Shown here piece by piece: positions 6,774-14,981 of a stretch of DNA of 34,226 nucleotides. Source of the stretch: Prevotella sp. (GTDB lineage Bacteria > Bacteroidota > Bacteroidia > Bacteroidales > Bacteroidaceae); contig JAEEPT010000008.1 in the NCBI GenBank assembly GCA_016284895.1, forward strand, positions 1 to 34,226, written 5' to 3'. The position numbers and the translations under genes were made by a program. Every line of letters starts with the position of its first letter. Within the stretch, counting starts at the first letter, position 1. The notes beneath the pieces were generated by a model that saw nothing but the letters and a program-made list of their open reading frames with translations, did no database searches and was not told the origin of the DNA.

Positions 6774-7891
6774 GGATTCACATTAAACTTAAACACTTGC
6801 TCTCCCCTTTTCCGAATGAACGCATTCACCACCTGATGAACGAGCACCCATGCCACAATGTCGCAAACCACGATGAGCGTTGAAGAAAGCACTCCGTTGA
6901 GCGTGAGATTAAGGCCGATAAAGAACAGGGCGAGCAACAAAAGAGCAATCAATGCCTGGTGCTGAGTGAGCCCGGCACGCAACAGCTTATGATGGAAGTG
7001 ATTCTTGTCGGCCTTGAACGCAGGAGTGTGGTGCTTGAAGCGTATGGCCGACACGCGCACCACGTCGAACGTAGGCACGATCAGAAACGTGTAGGAAAGC
7101 AACAGACAGTCGGGACGCCAGAACATCACATTGGGATTGTCCATAGAATACTTTACGGCTAGAAAGCCAAGGATGAACCCGAGTGTGAGACTGCCCGAGT
7201 CGCCCATGAAGATTTTGCGGTTCTTCTCGGGGTCACCAAAGAGATTGAAATAGCAAAAAGGCACCAGCACCCCCATCAGCCCAGCAATCAGAATGCCGTA
7301 GAGCCACATGCCTTCAGCCATGAAGCAGACAAGGAATCCGCCCAAGGCTATGAACGAGAGCCCGGCGGCAAGCCCGTCGATGCCGTCGATCAGGTTGATG
7401 GAATTGGTGATGAAGACGATCAGGAACACCGTGAGCGGCGCTCCGATGGCGTAGGGCACCTCATGGATGCCTAAGAATCCATACATATTATTATAATAAA
7501 GCCCAGCTGCTGGCATGAGCACAGCAGCCATGATCTGGAACAGGAACTTGGTCTTGGCATTCAGGCCAATGAGGTCATCGACCAGTCCCACGCCATAGAT
7601 CAGCACCAGGCTCACGAAGAAATAGAGCGACCAGAGGCTGAGCGTCACTTCCTGTTCGTTCACAGAAGAATAGGCATAGGCAAACACGGTTCCCAAGAAA
7701 GCCAGAAACATGCTGGGCAAAAAGGCAATGCCTCCCAATCGGGGGATGGCTGTCTTATGCATCTTACGGGAGTTGGGAATGTCGTATATATTCTTCTCCT
7801 TGCAGAAGTTCATGATAATGGGAATGGATACGAATCCACAAACTACACTTAGAAAAAAAGCAGCAATTATCAGTAGTAGATTATTTGTCAT
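6770..7891 (-). CDS. WecA/MraY-family undecaprenyl-phosphate HexNAc-1-phosphate transferase
   Basis: 373 residues with about ten transmembrane helices, typical of polytopic polyprenyl-phosphate transferases. Seen signatures: GVGLVDDLIGL (the Mg-binding Asp pair), NSINLIDGIDGLAAG, FMGDSGSLTLGF, and the C-terminal cytoplasmic NHFHHKLLRAGL that separates the WecA/TagO group from MraY. The enzyme links GlcNAc-1-phosphate or a related sugar phosphate to undecaprenyl phosphate. It stands directly before a second, unrelated type of initiating transferase with a four-base overlap, which is unusual for one pathway. The 99-base gap upstream contains no clear promoter, so it may be read through from the GT4 gene. 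Confidence 0.93.
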   Translation of the reverse strand: MTNNLLLIIAAFFLSVVCGFVSIPIIMNFCKEKNIYDIPNSRKMHKTAIPRLGGIAFLPSMFLAFLGTVFAYAYSSVNEQEVTLSLWSLYFFVSLVLIYGVGLVDDLIGLNAKTKFLFQIMAAVLMPAAGLYYNNMYGFLGIHEVPYAIGAPLTVFLIVFITNSINLIDGIDGLAAGLSFIALGGFLVCFMAEGMWLYGILIAGLMGVLVPFCYFNLFGDPEKNRKIFMGDSGSLTLGFILGFLAVKYSMDNPNVMFWRPDCLLLSYTFLIVPTFDVVRVSAIRFKHHTPAFKADKNHFHHKLLRAGLTQHQALIALLLLALFFIGLNLTLNGVLSSTLIVVCDIVAWVLVHQVVNAFIRKRGEQVFKFNVNP

Positions 7892-7990
7892 ATATTCACA
7901 CTTTATATATATAACAGAAAAAAAACTACATTATTGCATGAAAGCATGATTTCAACTAAACTATTCTTAATGCGAATGCTTATTTCTGTA

Positions 7991-9178
7991 TCACGGCGTA
8001 TGTGGTTTCTTTATTTGCTCGTACCCTCTAAGCTTTTCTTCCCATGAATAATGCTCTATGACCACCTTGCGTCCCTGTTCTCTTATTGCAGAGCGAAGCT
8101 GCTGATTGTCAAGCAATTCAATGCAGATGTCAGCAAATGACTGGTTATCGTCGCGAATGAAACAGTTCTCACCGTCGTGTAACTCTGGAATGGCCTTGGC
8201 AATCAGTGAGGTGAGAACAACGGGAATGCCATTGGCCATAGCCACCAGCACCTTGTTCTGAATGCCTGCAGCTATCTGAACGGGAGCCACGGCAATGCAG
8301 GAGTCAGCCACGAACTTGTTGAGATCCTCTACAAAGCCTGTGACAAAGATGTTCTTTCCGTTGTGAAACTTCTGGATGACCTTGGGGGGATGTGCTCCCA
8401 CAACATAGAATTTCATATCAGGCTTTTTGGCCAATATAAGAGGGAAAATATCGTTGACGAAGTGAATGACTGCATCCTGATTCTGCAACGACTGCATGTG
8501 TCCAATAAAGCAAATCTTCTTGGTATCAACGTAGTCATTGACTTGCGAAAGATACTCCACTCCATTGGTATGAAGCTCCAGAGACTGTGACTGCTGGCTT
8601 CCCATGCTCTTGCTCAGGAAATCGATATCAGCCTGTGACACCAGCACCACCTTGGGATAATGACTGATGACATATTTCTCATACTTGGCTATCAGGTATT
8701 TCTCTATCTGATAAACTTTCTCAAGTAAGGTATTGCCTTTAGCTCCACTGACCATCGCATAGGTCTTTGACAAGGCATCGGTCATTTCAACGATAGACTT
8801 CTCTTTTAACTTTGCTTTCTCTAAGAAAGGCACCATGCGTAAGAGATGAGAAACGTATAAGTCGGGATTTTCTTTCTTAACTACTTTTTGGAACAGCTTA
8901 TTGAATGTGGACGAATAATAGTAGCCACACTGGATGGGATGTCCCGTCAGCATGAACAAAGCAGAATAAAACGCTGAGGCAATCTTGCTGCGTTTTACTG
9001 TATAGACCTTGTCATATAGTTCCTTCGCTGCTTCAAGATCAGCCGACTCTTCAGTGTATGATACCAATACCAGCTGATGGCCTTGCGACTTGAGATGCCG
9101 GGCAATATAATTTATTCTCAGCAAGTCGCCGCCACATTCAGGCAAGGGAAATCTTGGAGTCAGTATGCAGATTTTCAT
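7991..9178 (-). CDS. Glycosyltransferase family 4
   Basis: 395 residues with a GT-B fold. It begins MKICILTPRFPLPECGGDLL (acceptor-side Rossmann domain with a Gly-Gly donor loop) and has the donor domain from about residue 220: KICFIGHMQSLQNQDAVIHF, KFYVVGAHPP, NIFVTGFVEDLN and APVQIAAGIQNKVLVAMANG. The last segments resemble the Stp1-like GT4 subfamily, where the residue before AMA is normally Glu (LEAMA); here it is Val, so a donor-binding acid may be missing. It probably extends the repeat unit in the cytoplasm. It is divergent from the GT2 gene at 9276, with 97 bases between the starts; a near-consensus box (TATTTTTTG on the minus strand at about 9201-9209) may serve it. Confidence 0.88.
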   Translation of the reverse strand: MKICILTPRFPLPECGGDLLRINYIARHLKSQGHQLVLVSYTEESADLEAAKELYDKVYTVKRSKIASAFYSALFMLTGHPIQCGYYYSSTFNKLFQKVVKKENPDLYVSHLLRMVPFLEKAKLKEKSIVEMTDALSKTYAMVSGAKGNTLLEKVYQIEKYLIAKYEKYVISHYPKVVLVSQADIDFLSKSMGSQQSQSLELHTNGVEYLSQVNDYVDTKKICFIGHMQSLQNQDAVIHFVNDIFPLILAKKPDMKFYVVGAHPPKVIQKFHNGKNIFVTGFVEDLNKFVADSCIAVAPVQIAAGIQNKVLVAMANGIPVVLTSLIAKAIPELHDGENCFIRDDNQSFADICIELLDNQQLRSAIREQGRKVVIEHYSWEEKLRGYEQIKKPHTP

Positions 9179-9263
9179 TTTTAAGTTTTTAAAAAAAACG
9201 CAAAAAATAGCTTTTTATTGTAATAATTTAGGGAATATTACCTCCCTTCCTCTATTTTTTGAG

Positions 9264-9271
9264 TACATTTG
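9264..9271 (+). promoter_or_regulatory. -7 box four bases before the GT2 start codon
   Basis: TACATTTG matches TAnnTTTG and ends at 9271, while ATG lies at 9276. Transcription would start at or next to the A of ATG, giving a leaderless message. No -33 match is seen, so this is moderate evidence. Confidence 0.5.
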
Positions 9272-9275
9272 CGAT

Positions 9276-9974
9276 ATGATTAGTGTGTGCATGGCCACCT
9301 ATAATGGTGAAAGATATATCAAAGAGCAAGTCTCTTCCATCTTGCAACAGTTGAGCGAGCACGATGAGCTCATCGTTTCTGATGACGGATCAACTGATTC
9401 TACCCTTCAGGTCTTAGCTTCGTTTCACGACCCTCGCATCAAGGTCTTTGTCGGCCCACAATGTGGACTGACCTACAACTTCGAGAATGCTATAAAAAAT
9501 GCATCAGGCGATTACTTGTTCCTGTCGGATCAGGATGATATATGGGAGCCTAACAAAGTAGAACGGATGGTTACGGCACTGAAAGACGCAGACCTGGTCA
9601 TTAGTGATGCGTGGATTGCCGACAAAGAAGCTGTGAGTACAGGTGTCTCCCTCTACGATATCTGCAAGCCTCACAAAGGCTTTTGGCCAACGCTCTACCA
9701 TACCACCTATATTGGCTGCTGCACTGCATTCCGCAGGACCATATTGAAGAAGCTGTTGCCTTTTCCTCCCCACATCGTGATGCATGACTACTGGATAGGC
9801 CAGATAGCCGATCTCTATTATAAGACAACCTATATTCCCGACAAGTTGCTGCGTTATCGTCGGCATGGTGACAACACCTCAGCATTGACAACAGGTAAGA
9901 GTCCATTGTCATTGTATCAGAAACTTGCATACCGCTATTGGATAGTGCGCTATGCCTTGACCAGATGGTGGTAA
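9276..9974 (+). CDS. Glycosyltransferase family 2 (rhamnosyltransferase-like), opposite strand
   Basis: 232 residues. MISVCMATYNGERYI is the canonical GT2 N-terminus, followed by DELIVSDDGSTDST and LFLSDQDDIW (the DxD-type metal motif), and IVMHDYWIG with YRRHGDNTS towards the end, as in enzymes near RfbN and WbbL. The frame opens at 9165, but the GT2 fold begins at ATG 9276 and the -7 box lies just before it, so this start is chosen. It is the only plus-strand gene in the polysaccharide locus and converges with the related GT2 at 10000-10914, leaving 25 bases between stops. The donor sugar is unknown. Confidence 0.88.
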   Translation: MISVCMATYNGERYIKEQVSSILQQLSEHDELIVSDDGSTDSTLQVLASFHDPRIKVFVGPQCGLTYNFENAIKNASGDYLFLSDQDDIWEPNKVERMVTALKDADLVISDAWIADKEAVSTGVSLYDICKPHKGFWPTLYHTTYIGCCTAFRRTILKKLLPFPPHIVMHDYWIGQIADLYYKTTYIPDKLLRYRRHGDNTSALTTGKSPLSLYQKLAYRYWIVRYALTRWW

Positions 9975-9999
9975 CAGCCAGGACTGACAGGGGGCTGGC

Positions 10000-10914
10000 C
10001 TAATATGTATTCAACAATACAGATAGTTTAAATAGAACCCACGTTTTTTTATCTCCGCATTTGTAGCGTGAGTCCATGAGCAAGCGCAGTCTGTGCTTGA
10101 AACTCTTTTTTGATATAATAAAAAGATCTATCAGCTCTTTGCTTTCTTGTGGTAATAGAGCGTAATAGCCTTTATAAAGTTCTAAAGCACTATGGTAACG
10201 TATTTGTTGTTTGTGAAGTAATCGCTGTATTCTTTGTTTCCACTCCTTGAACTTCGAGTCATTCAGTCCTTTGACATTTCTCGAATGCTGGCGATAAAGG
10301 ATATGCGCACTATGGTCAAAGACTATATGTGCTTTCATGGCCGCAGCGATACTCACAATCCACCAATCATGCATGTCAATAAAGGCTGGTTGATATGCTG
10401 TAATGACAGTTCTCAGAGCATGGTTGAATACCATTGTGCAGCCACTTGCATAAGCGTAAACAAGTGACTCGCCAAAGGTGCAACGAGGATGAAGCTGGGG
10501 AGTTGGTATCCTTTCCAAATATTGATCGGTCATCTGGGTCTGACAGGTATATAAGGCCGGGTGATTGCCATAAGAACTGATTTCCTTTATCCCTGAATAC
10601 AACTTGTCTTCCAACCACACGTCGTCCTGATCGGCAAAGGCATAATAGTTACATTGTGGAGCATTTTGCAGCAGATGCAGGAAACTTCTCTGTGGACCAA
10701 GGTTCTCGCCCGTGTAAAACACTAAGGCACCTTTTTCTTGATATTTCTTCAGTATGGTTAGTGTTTGGTCTGTAGAACCGTCATCACGAACGAGTATGTT
10801 GACATCAACATTTCTCTGGTTGAGAATGCTTTCTATCTGCTCCGTAAGATACTTCTCTCCATTGTAGGTGGACATGAGTACGGTTATTTTGCTTTTCTGC
10901 AAATCTTCTGCCAT
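10000..10914 (-). CDS. Glycosyltransferase family 2 (rhamnosyltransferase-like)
   Basis: 304 residues from ATG 10914. KITVLMSTYNGEKYLTEQIE opens the GT-A domain; NILVRDDGSTDQT and YYAFADQDDVWLEDKL (metal and donor binding) follow; DMHDWWIVSIAA and ILYRQHSRNVKG mirror the same positions in the convergent GT2 at 9276, so the two look like paralogues. The C-terminal 70 residues are basic (RIQRLLHKQQ, KKSFKHRLRLL) and may hold the protein at the membrane. A frame extending back to 11052 would overlap the previous GT2 heavily, so the ATG eight bases after that gene's stop is preferred. Last gene of the leftward head operon. Confidence 0.9.
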   Translation of the reverse strand: MAEDLQKSKITVLMSTYNGEKYLTEQIESILNQRNVDVNILVRDDGSTDQTLTILKKYQEKGALVFYTGENLGPQRSFLHLLQNAPQCNYYAFADQDDVWLEDKLYSGIKEISSYGNHPALYTCQTQMTDQYLERIPTPQLHPRCTFGESLVYAYASGCTMVFNHALRTVITAYQPAFIDMHDWWIVSIAAAMKAHIVFDHSAHILYRQHSRNVKGLNDSKFKEWKQRIQRLLHKQQIRYHSALELYKGYYALLPQESKELIDLFIISKKSFKHRLRLLMDSRYKCGDKKTWVLFKLSVLLNTY

Positions 10915-10922
10915 ATAGAATG

Positions 10923-11654
10923 TTAATGTTTGATATGTAATATGAGCTTTACCAAATTCTTGATTTTCATAAGAGCATATTGCCTGAAAACGCTTGGGAA
11001 TGTTTCTTTGCCATAAATGATATGAGCAGCCCATCGCTGTAATGTGCACCATTGTCCATTAGATACGCCGCCAAACTGAACATTCGCAATAATTGTATTA
11101 ATTTTCAGGAACTTGTTCTCGGGAATTGCCAGAAAAAACAGTAAGTCACTAACAATATACGGATGCGTTACAATATAATATCCATAAGTTTCATGCAAGT
11201 CACGCCTGTATATGGAATTCTGATGATGGACAATTCCTTTGCTTCTGTCGCAAGAACGTGTTTCTGTTTTCCCGTTTTCGTAAGTAAGCACATAGTCACT
11301 ATATAGAAAAGAAATATGAGCAGGGATTTCGTTAGAGAAGACATCTGTCAGCACATGGTCGTTACGCAAAACATCCCCTGCATTTAAGCATAGAATCCAT
11401 TCACCGGAAGCCTTTCTGATACCTTTGTTCAATGCGTCATAGATTCCCTCGTCAGGCTCGCTGATGATGCATTCGATACTGTCTTTGTATTTGTCTAAGA
11501 CTTGTGGAGTGTGGTCGGTGCTTCCGCCATCCACGATGATGTACTCAATTTCACTATATGTTTGGACGAGTACACTCTTAATAGTGCGCTCTAAATCAGA
11601 AGCACAATTATAGCAGATTGTGATAATGGATATCTTGTCTTTTATTTTCTCCAT
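10923..11654 (-). CDS. Glycosyltransferase family 2 (WcaE/WfgS-like)
   Basis: 243 residues: ISIITICYNCASDLERTIKS, then EYIIVDGGSTDHTPQVLDKY, EPDEGIYDALNKGIRKASGE and the metal-site region WILCLNAGDVL. The order IVDGGSTD ... SEPDEGIYDAxNKG is characteristic of the GT2 branch that includes WcaE and WfgS of colanic acid and O-antigen clusters. It adds one sugar to the lipid-linked repeat unit. The start lies 13 bases inside the end of the flippase gene, which suggests translational coupling. Acceptor and donor are not readable from the sequence. Confidence 0.9.
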   Translation of the reverse strand: MEKIKDKISIITICYNCASDLERTIKSVLVQTYSEIEYIIVDGGSTDHTPQVLDKYKDSIECIISEPDEGIYDALNKGIRKASGEWILCLNAGDVLRNDHVLTDVFSNEIPAHISFLYSDYVLTYENGKTETRSCDRSKGIVHHQNSIYRRDLHETYGYYIVTHPYIVSDLLFFLAIPENKFLKINTIIANVQFGGVSNGQWCTLQRWAAHIIYGKETFPSVFRQYALMKIKNLVKLILHIKH

Positions 11655-12976
11655 AAGCCAGTTGCCTTTCCACTAATGATTTTATTGAACTGTATCTTGT
11701 TGACAATCCAGCTTGGTGCAATACATAGACACATAACAGCCAAGAAATAATTGATGTCATGTGTCAAGTGGCTTGCCAGCCATGCCAGTGGTATAAAGAA
11801 TAATACGGTTACCGTCATGTACATTTGAAGACGAAGGGCACCGATACCATTTAGAAAATATGAATATCGGCTGCTTGCAATAATAATAAAGGTGTAGATA
11901 GCCACCATCAACGTTATTCCGAACGGCACCTCACATTTATTGCCAATCCATAAATTATAAATCATGGGTGAGATGGCTACCATTAAAACGATACACAGTC
12001 CCAACAGAATAACGACATACCCCATTCGCTTGTCAGCCTTTCGAATCCATTGAATGTCATCTCGTTCGTATGCGTCTGTGGTGGCATTCCAAAAAGGCAT
12101 GCAAATGACAGTAAACGCAGCTAAGACCAAACTAAAATACCTATATGCTATCTGGTAAGGTGTAACGATTTCTGGAGAAAAGAGATTGGAAATAAGGATA
12201 TTGGCTGTCATCATTTGAATGACACCTGCTATCTGTAACCAAAAGAACCGAACGCCAAGATTGCCTAAAGACAGAGCAGAACGTAAGTTGATAAGAGATA
12301 AAGAAGGACGTAATGAGGGAAACACCTTGTAGAAGGTGACGGGATAGGCGACAATATAAATGAGCAATGGAGCTGCCGTATTGACTATGACCACATTAAG
12401 GAATGTGGCATTTCCCATCTTAAGTAAAATCCATGTGGAAAACAAAGCCAAGCCTTGTCCTAATACAATGATAAGATTGCTAACGGATGGGGCTTGCATA
12501 CCCATATACACATTACCAATCAGTTTGAAGATGAAAGTCATACATACAAAAACAACAGCGGCTTGTAATGCAGTTCTAAGTGTTGGTATGCGATCTGGCT
12601 CAACATTGAAGAATGAATACACATCTGTTACTTGAATGAGAAGCAATAGAAGGGCTGCAAGTGGTATAATGATACACGTTAGCATCGCCATACAGGATGA
12701 AACCATTTTGCGAGCCTCATCCATGTCTTGATGAGCTATACTGATTGACAACTTGTTTCTCAAGCCATTCCCTAAGCCAATGTCCATCTGATCAATCCAA
12801 ATAAGAAGACTGCTGATAGTTAGCCAGACACCATTTTGATAGCTACCTAAACAGGTCAAAGTGAGAGGTACCATCACAAACATGATGATAGTGGCAATTA
12901 ACTTTAACAAGAATGAAAATGCTACATTCTTGTATATCTTATTGCTCCTTATGTCATTTTCATTAAATAACTTCAT
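11642..12976 (-). CDS. Wzx-like polysaccharide flippase
   Basis: 444 residues with about 12 hydrophobic helices and no large soluble domain, as in MATE/Wzx-family exporters. The N-terminus NKIYKNVAFSFLLKLIATII, the polar break FTVICMPFWNATTDAYERDD in the middle and NGIGALRLQMYM late in the chain match polysaccharide-biosynthesis flippases. It would move the undecaprenyl-linked repeat unit to the periplasmic face. The start overlaps the end of the polymerase gene by 14 bases and its end overlaps the next GT2 by 13, so the polymerase-flippase-GT2 block is tightly coupled. The base composition is more AT-rich than the export gene upstream, as usual for variable glycan cores. Confidence 0.9.
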   Translation of the reverse strand: MKLFNENDIRSNKIYKNVAFSFLLKLIATIIMFVMVPLTLTCLGSYQNGVWLTISSLLIWIDQMDIGLGNGLRNKLSISIAHQDMDEARKMVSSCMAMLTCIIIPLAALLLLLIQVTDVYSFFNVEPDRIPTLRTALQAAVVFVCMTFIFKLIGNVYMGMQAPSVSNLIIVLGQGLALFSTWILLKMGNATFLNVVIVNTAAPLLIYIVAYPVTFYKVFPSLRPSLSLINLRSALSLGNLGVRFFWLQIAGVIQMMTANILISNLFSPEIVTPYQIAYRYFSLVLAAFTVICMPFWNATTDAYERDDIQWIRKADKRMGYVVILLGLCIVLMVAISPMIYNLWIGNKCEVPFGITLMVAIYTFIIIASSRYSYFLNGIGALRLQMYMTVTVLFFIPLAWLASHLTHDINYFLAVMCLCIAPSWIVNKIQFNKIISGKATGLWRK

Positions 12977-14969
12977 CTGCTTTTGCTTTAATAAGCAATT
13001 TGTAATTGGTAGCGGTCAGTAGGACAATAAAGAAGAATGTCTCTACAACAATATGGAATTGCTGTAGTAGGTTCTCATTGTAGAATTGAATGATAATGAC
13101 TTCCACCAAAAAAGTATAAATGCATTTATACGTTTGACTACCATCGTAAAACTTACGATAGACATAACCGGCACCCCAGCCGTAGAGTAAGCCAAAGACT
13201 GCAACTCCCATGCTTCCAAAATCGTTATAGAAAGGCTGCATGATGGTATATACATTCGTGGGGACAGGAACATACACGAAATCCTGAAGACGATTGATAC
13301 TCTCAAGTTGGATGCCAAGGTATCGTAAATAAGGGAATACGTCATTGAAGGTATTCCCTCCCCAGCCATCGGTAATGGTTATCCTCAACTTCTCAAAAGC
13401 TACTATGGGCGACGTAACGTATATTCCCAAAAAGTCCATAAAATCAACAGAATCTTGTTCTTGGGCTTCTTTCGACATATTAAAGAAGAAGAATAGGACA
13501 ATGATGCCTAGGAGAGTAATACCTATGGAGCGCAATTTGATGGTTCGCTTCTCATACAATACAAATAGTGTGCTCAAAACCATGATGAGAATACCACTTT
13601 TCTCCATCATGGAGAATTCCAAAAGCAGATTAATTGCGACAATAAGAGCTATGGTTAATTTCGATATTTTAGGATAAAGCCAAATTGCGGTTAAGAACAA
13701 AGAAAAATTCAATCCCTGAGTGAGAATCAAGATTCCTGGTGAGTCGGTCTTATAGACAGCGTACAGACGGATGTTAAACAACAAGTCTTCTGTATCGAAC
13801 TGACTTACTATTCCATAGATCCATTTTGCATAAAGTATTGTAAAGAGTAGCGAGATGACTAAAAGGACATAAAACAGTTGCATATTAACGTCAATACTTT
13901 TTCCGCGCTCTACAGGTCTTGGCAAGCTATCATCTCTTGTCAGTATAAAAGTAAGTAGTGATGTTGGAATAAAAGTGCCTATCCATAGAAAAAAATTAGT
14001 AACAAATAATGGACCGACGGGATCTAATGTGCCTTGCAGGAAGTACAAGACGAACAGACCTCCCCAAATGACAAAAGTGAGACTCCAGGGAGAAAAGAAA
14101 TCGCCCATTTCAAAGGTCAATGTACCATTTTTTTTCTTTTGAGAGTATTGGCGGAAGGCCGCAGTAGCAAATAGTGCAATAATAATAAATACAAAAAGAA
14201 AACTTGCTACATGTCCATTATTCTCGACAGGAACAGCATTGGCCTCTATCACAGCAAACGACATATACGCACGTTGCTTGAGGGCCTTCTCTCGTGCAAA
14301 TTCATTTGCAACGGTTCTAAGGCGATCATAACTGAGCGAACAATCATTTTTCAATGCCTTTTCTTTCTGAATCTCCGATTCTGTGAGCAAATCACGATGT
14401 GAGTCAACAAAAGCACTATATCTATGACATATCTCCTGATAATCCTTCTTCGCCCTTTCCAGTTCGGCTGTGGCATTTTTCAGTGCGGTCTCTGCCACTT
14501 GGTGACGATGGTCTGTGATAGTGGCTTGCAGATTCGCTGTCACGCTGTCCAGCATTTGTGCAGCAACAACGGGATCACGGTCTGTAAAGCTGATGGTGAG
14601 TGTCTGTTCTTTGTAGCTTATATTGTAGTTGATGTTATCCAGAATGGCATCTATGGTGTCTCTCTTGTTCAGATACTCGCCATACGTCATGTTTTTCTCA
14701 GGAATCCTCGCCTGAGACAGGGTACGGGCAAAATCTCTACTTTCCAGAATCTTTGCATATACTCCAATCTCATTGATTCCCTTGTTTGCTCCACCTGATA
14801 CATTTTTGATTTGAGCCTTTATCCTGTCAAGTCCAATAGCTATATCAACCTCTTTATATTCATCGCTTACTTTTATAATCGCCGTATATTCCTTAGGCAC
14901 CAAAAGCCATACTACCATAGCAAGTAGTGTGGCTATCATGGTTGCGACAATATAAGGATGTCTTTTCAA
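12963..14969 (-). CDS. Fusion of a Wzz-like chain-length domain and a Wzy-like polymerase
   Basis: 668 residues in two parts. Residues 1-275 are a polysaccharide co-polymerase (Wzz) unit: first helix at about 5-24, PKEYTA and a periplasmic domain with TLTISFTDRDPVVAAQMLDS, a coiled-coil-like stretch at 150-240, AVPVEN and a closing helix at 254-272. Residues 290-660 are a multi-helix O-antigen polymerase; the segment VPTNVYTIMQPFYNDFG (570-585) is the hallmark of oligosaccharide-repeat-unit polymerases. The Wzz part aligns by eye with the separate Wzz protein encoded just upstream. The first codon is TTG 14969, 12 bases after the upstream stop and in the same frame; ATG 14939 is the alternative but would lose the positive KRH before the first helix. 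The end overlaps the flippase start. Confidence 0.87.
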   Translation of the reverse strand: MKRHPYIVATMIATLLAMVVWLLVPKEYTAIIKVSDEYKEVDIAIGLDRIKAQIKNVSGGANKGINEIGVYAKILESRDFARTLSQARIPEKNMTYGEYLNKRDTIDAILDNINYNISYKEQTLTISFTDRDPVVAAQMLDSVTANLQATITDHRHQVAETALKNATAELERAKKDYQEICHRYSAFVDSHRDLLTESEIQKEKALKNDCSLSYDRLRTVANEFAREKALKQRAYMSFAVIEANAVPVENNGHVASFLFVFIIIALFATAAFRQYSQKKKNGTLTFEMGDFFSPWSLTFVIWGGLFVLYFLQGTLDPVGPLFVTNFFLWIGTFIPTSLLTFILTRDDSLPRPVERGKSIDVNMQLFYVLLVISLLFTILYAKWIYGIVSQFDTEDLLFNIRLYAVYKTDSPGILILTQGLNFSLFLTAIWLYPKISKLTIALIVAINLLLEFSMMEKSGILIMVLSTLFVLYEKRTIKLRSIGITLLGIIVLFFFFNMSKEAQEQDSVDFMDFLGIYVTSPIVAFEKLRITITDGWGGNTFNDVFPYLRYLGIQLESINRLQDFVYVPVPTNVYTIMQPFYNDFGSMGVAVFGLLYGWGAGYVYRKFYDGSQTYKCIYTFLVEVIIIQFYNENLLQQFHIVVETFFFIVLLTATNYKLLIKAKADEVI

Positions 14970-14981
14970 GGAAGGCGATGT

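Noticed and set aside
7892..7990. Hairpin CATGCTTTCATG in the gap before the WecA-like gene as a terminator
   Set aside because: The stem is only four pairs and has no proper T tract directly behind it.
10915..11052. Longer N-terminus for the GT2 at 10000-10914
   Set aside because: The extra 46 residues read through the end of the upstream GT2 gene and precede the true GT-A start.
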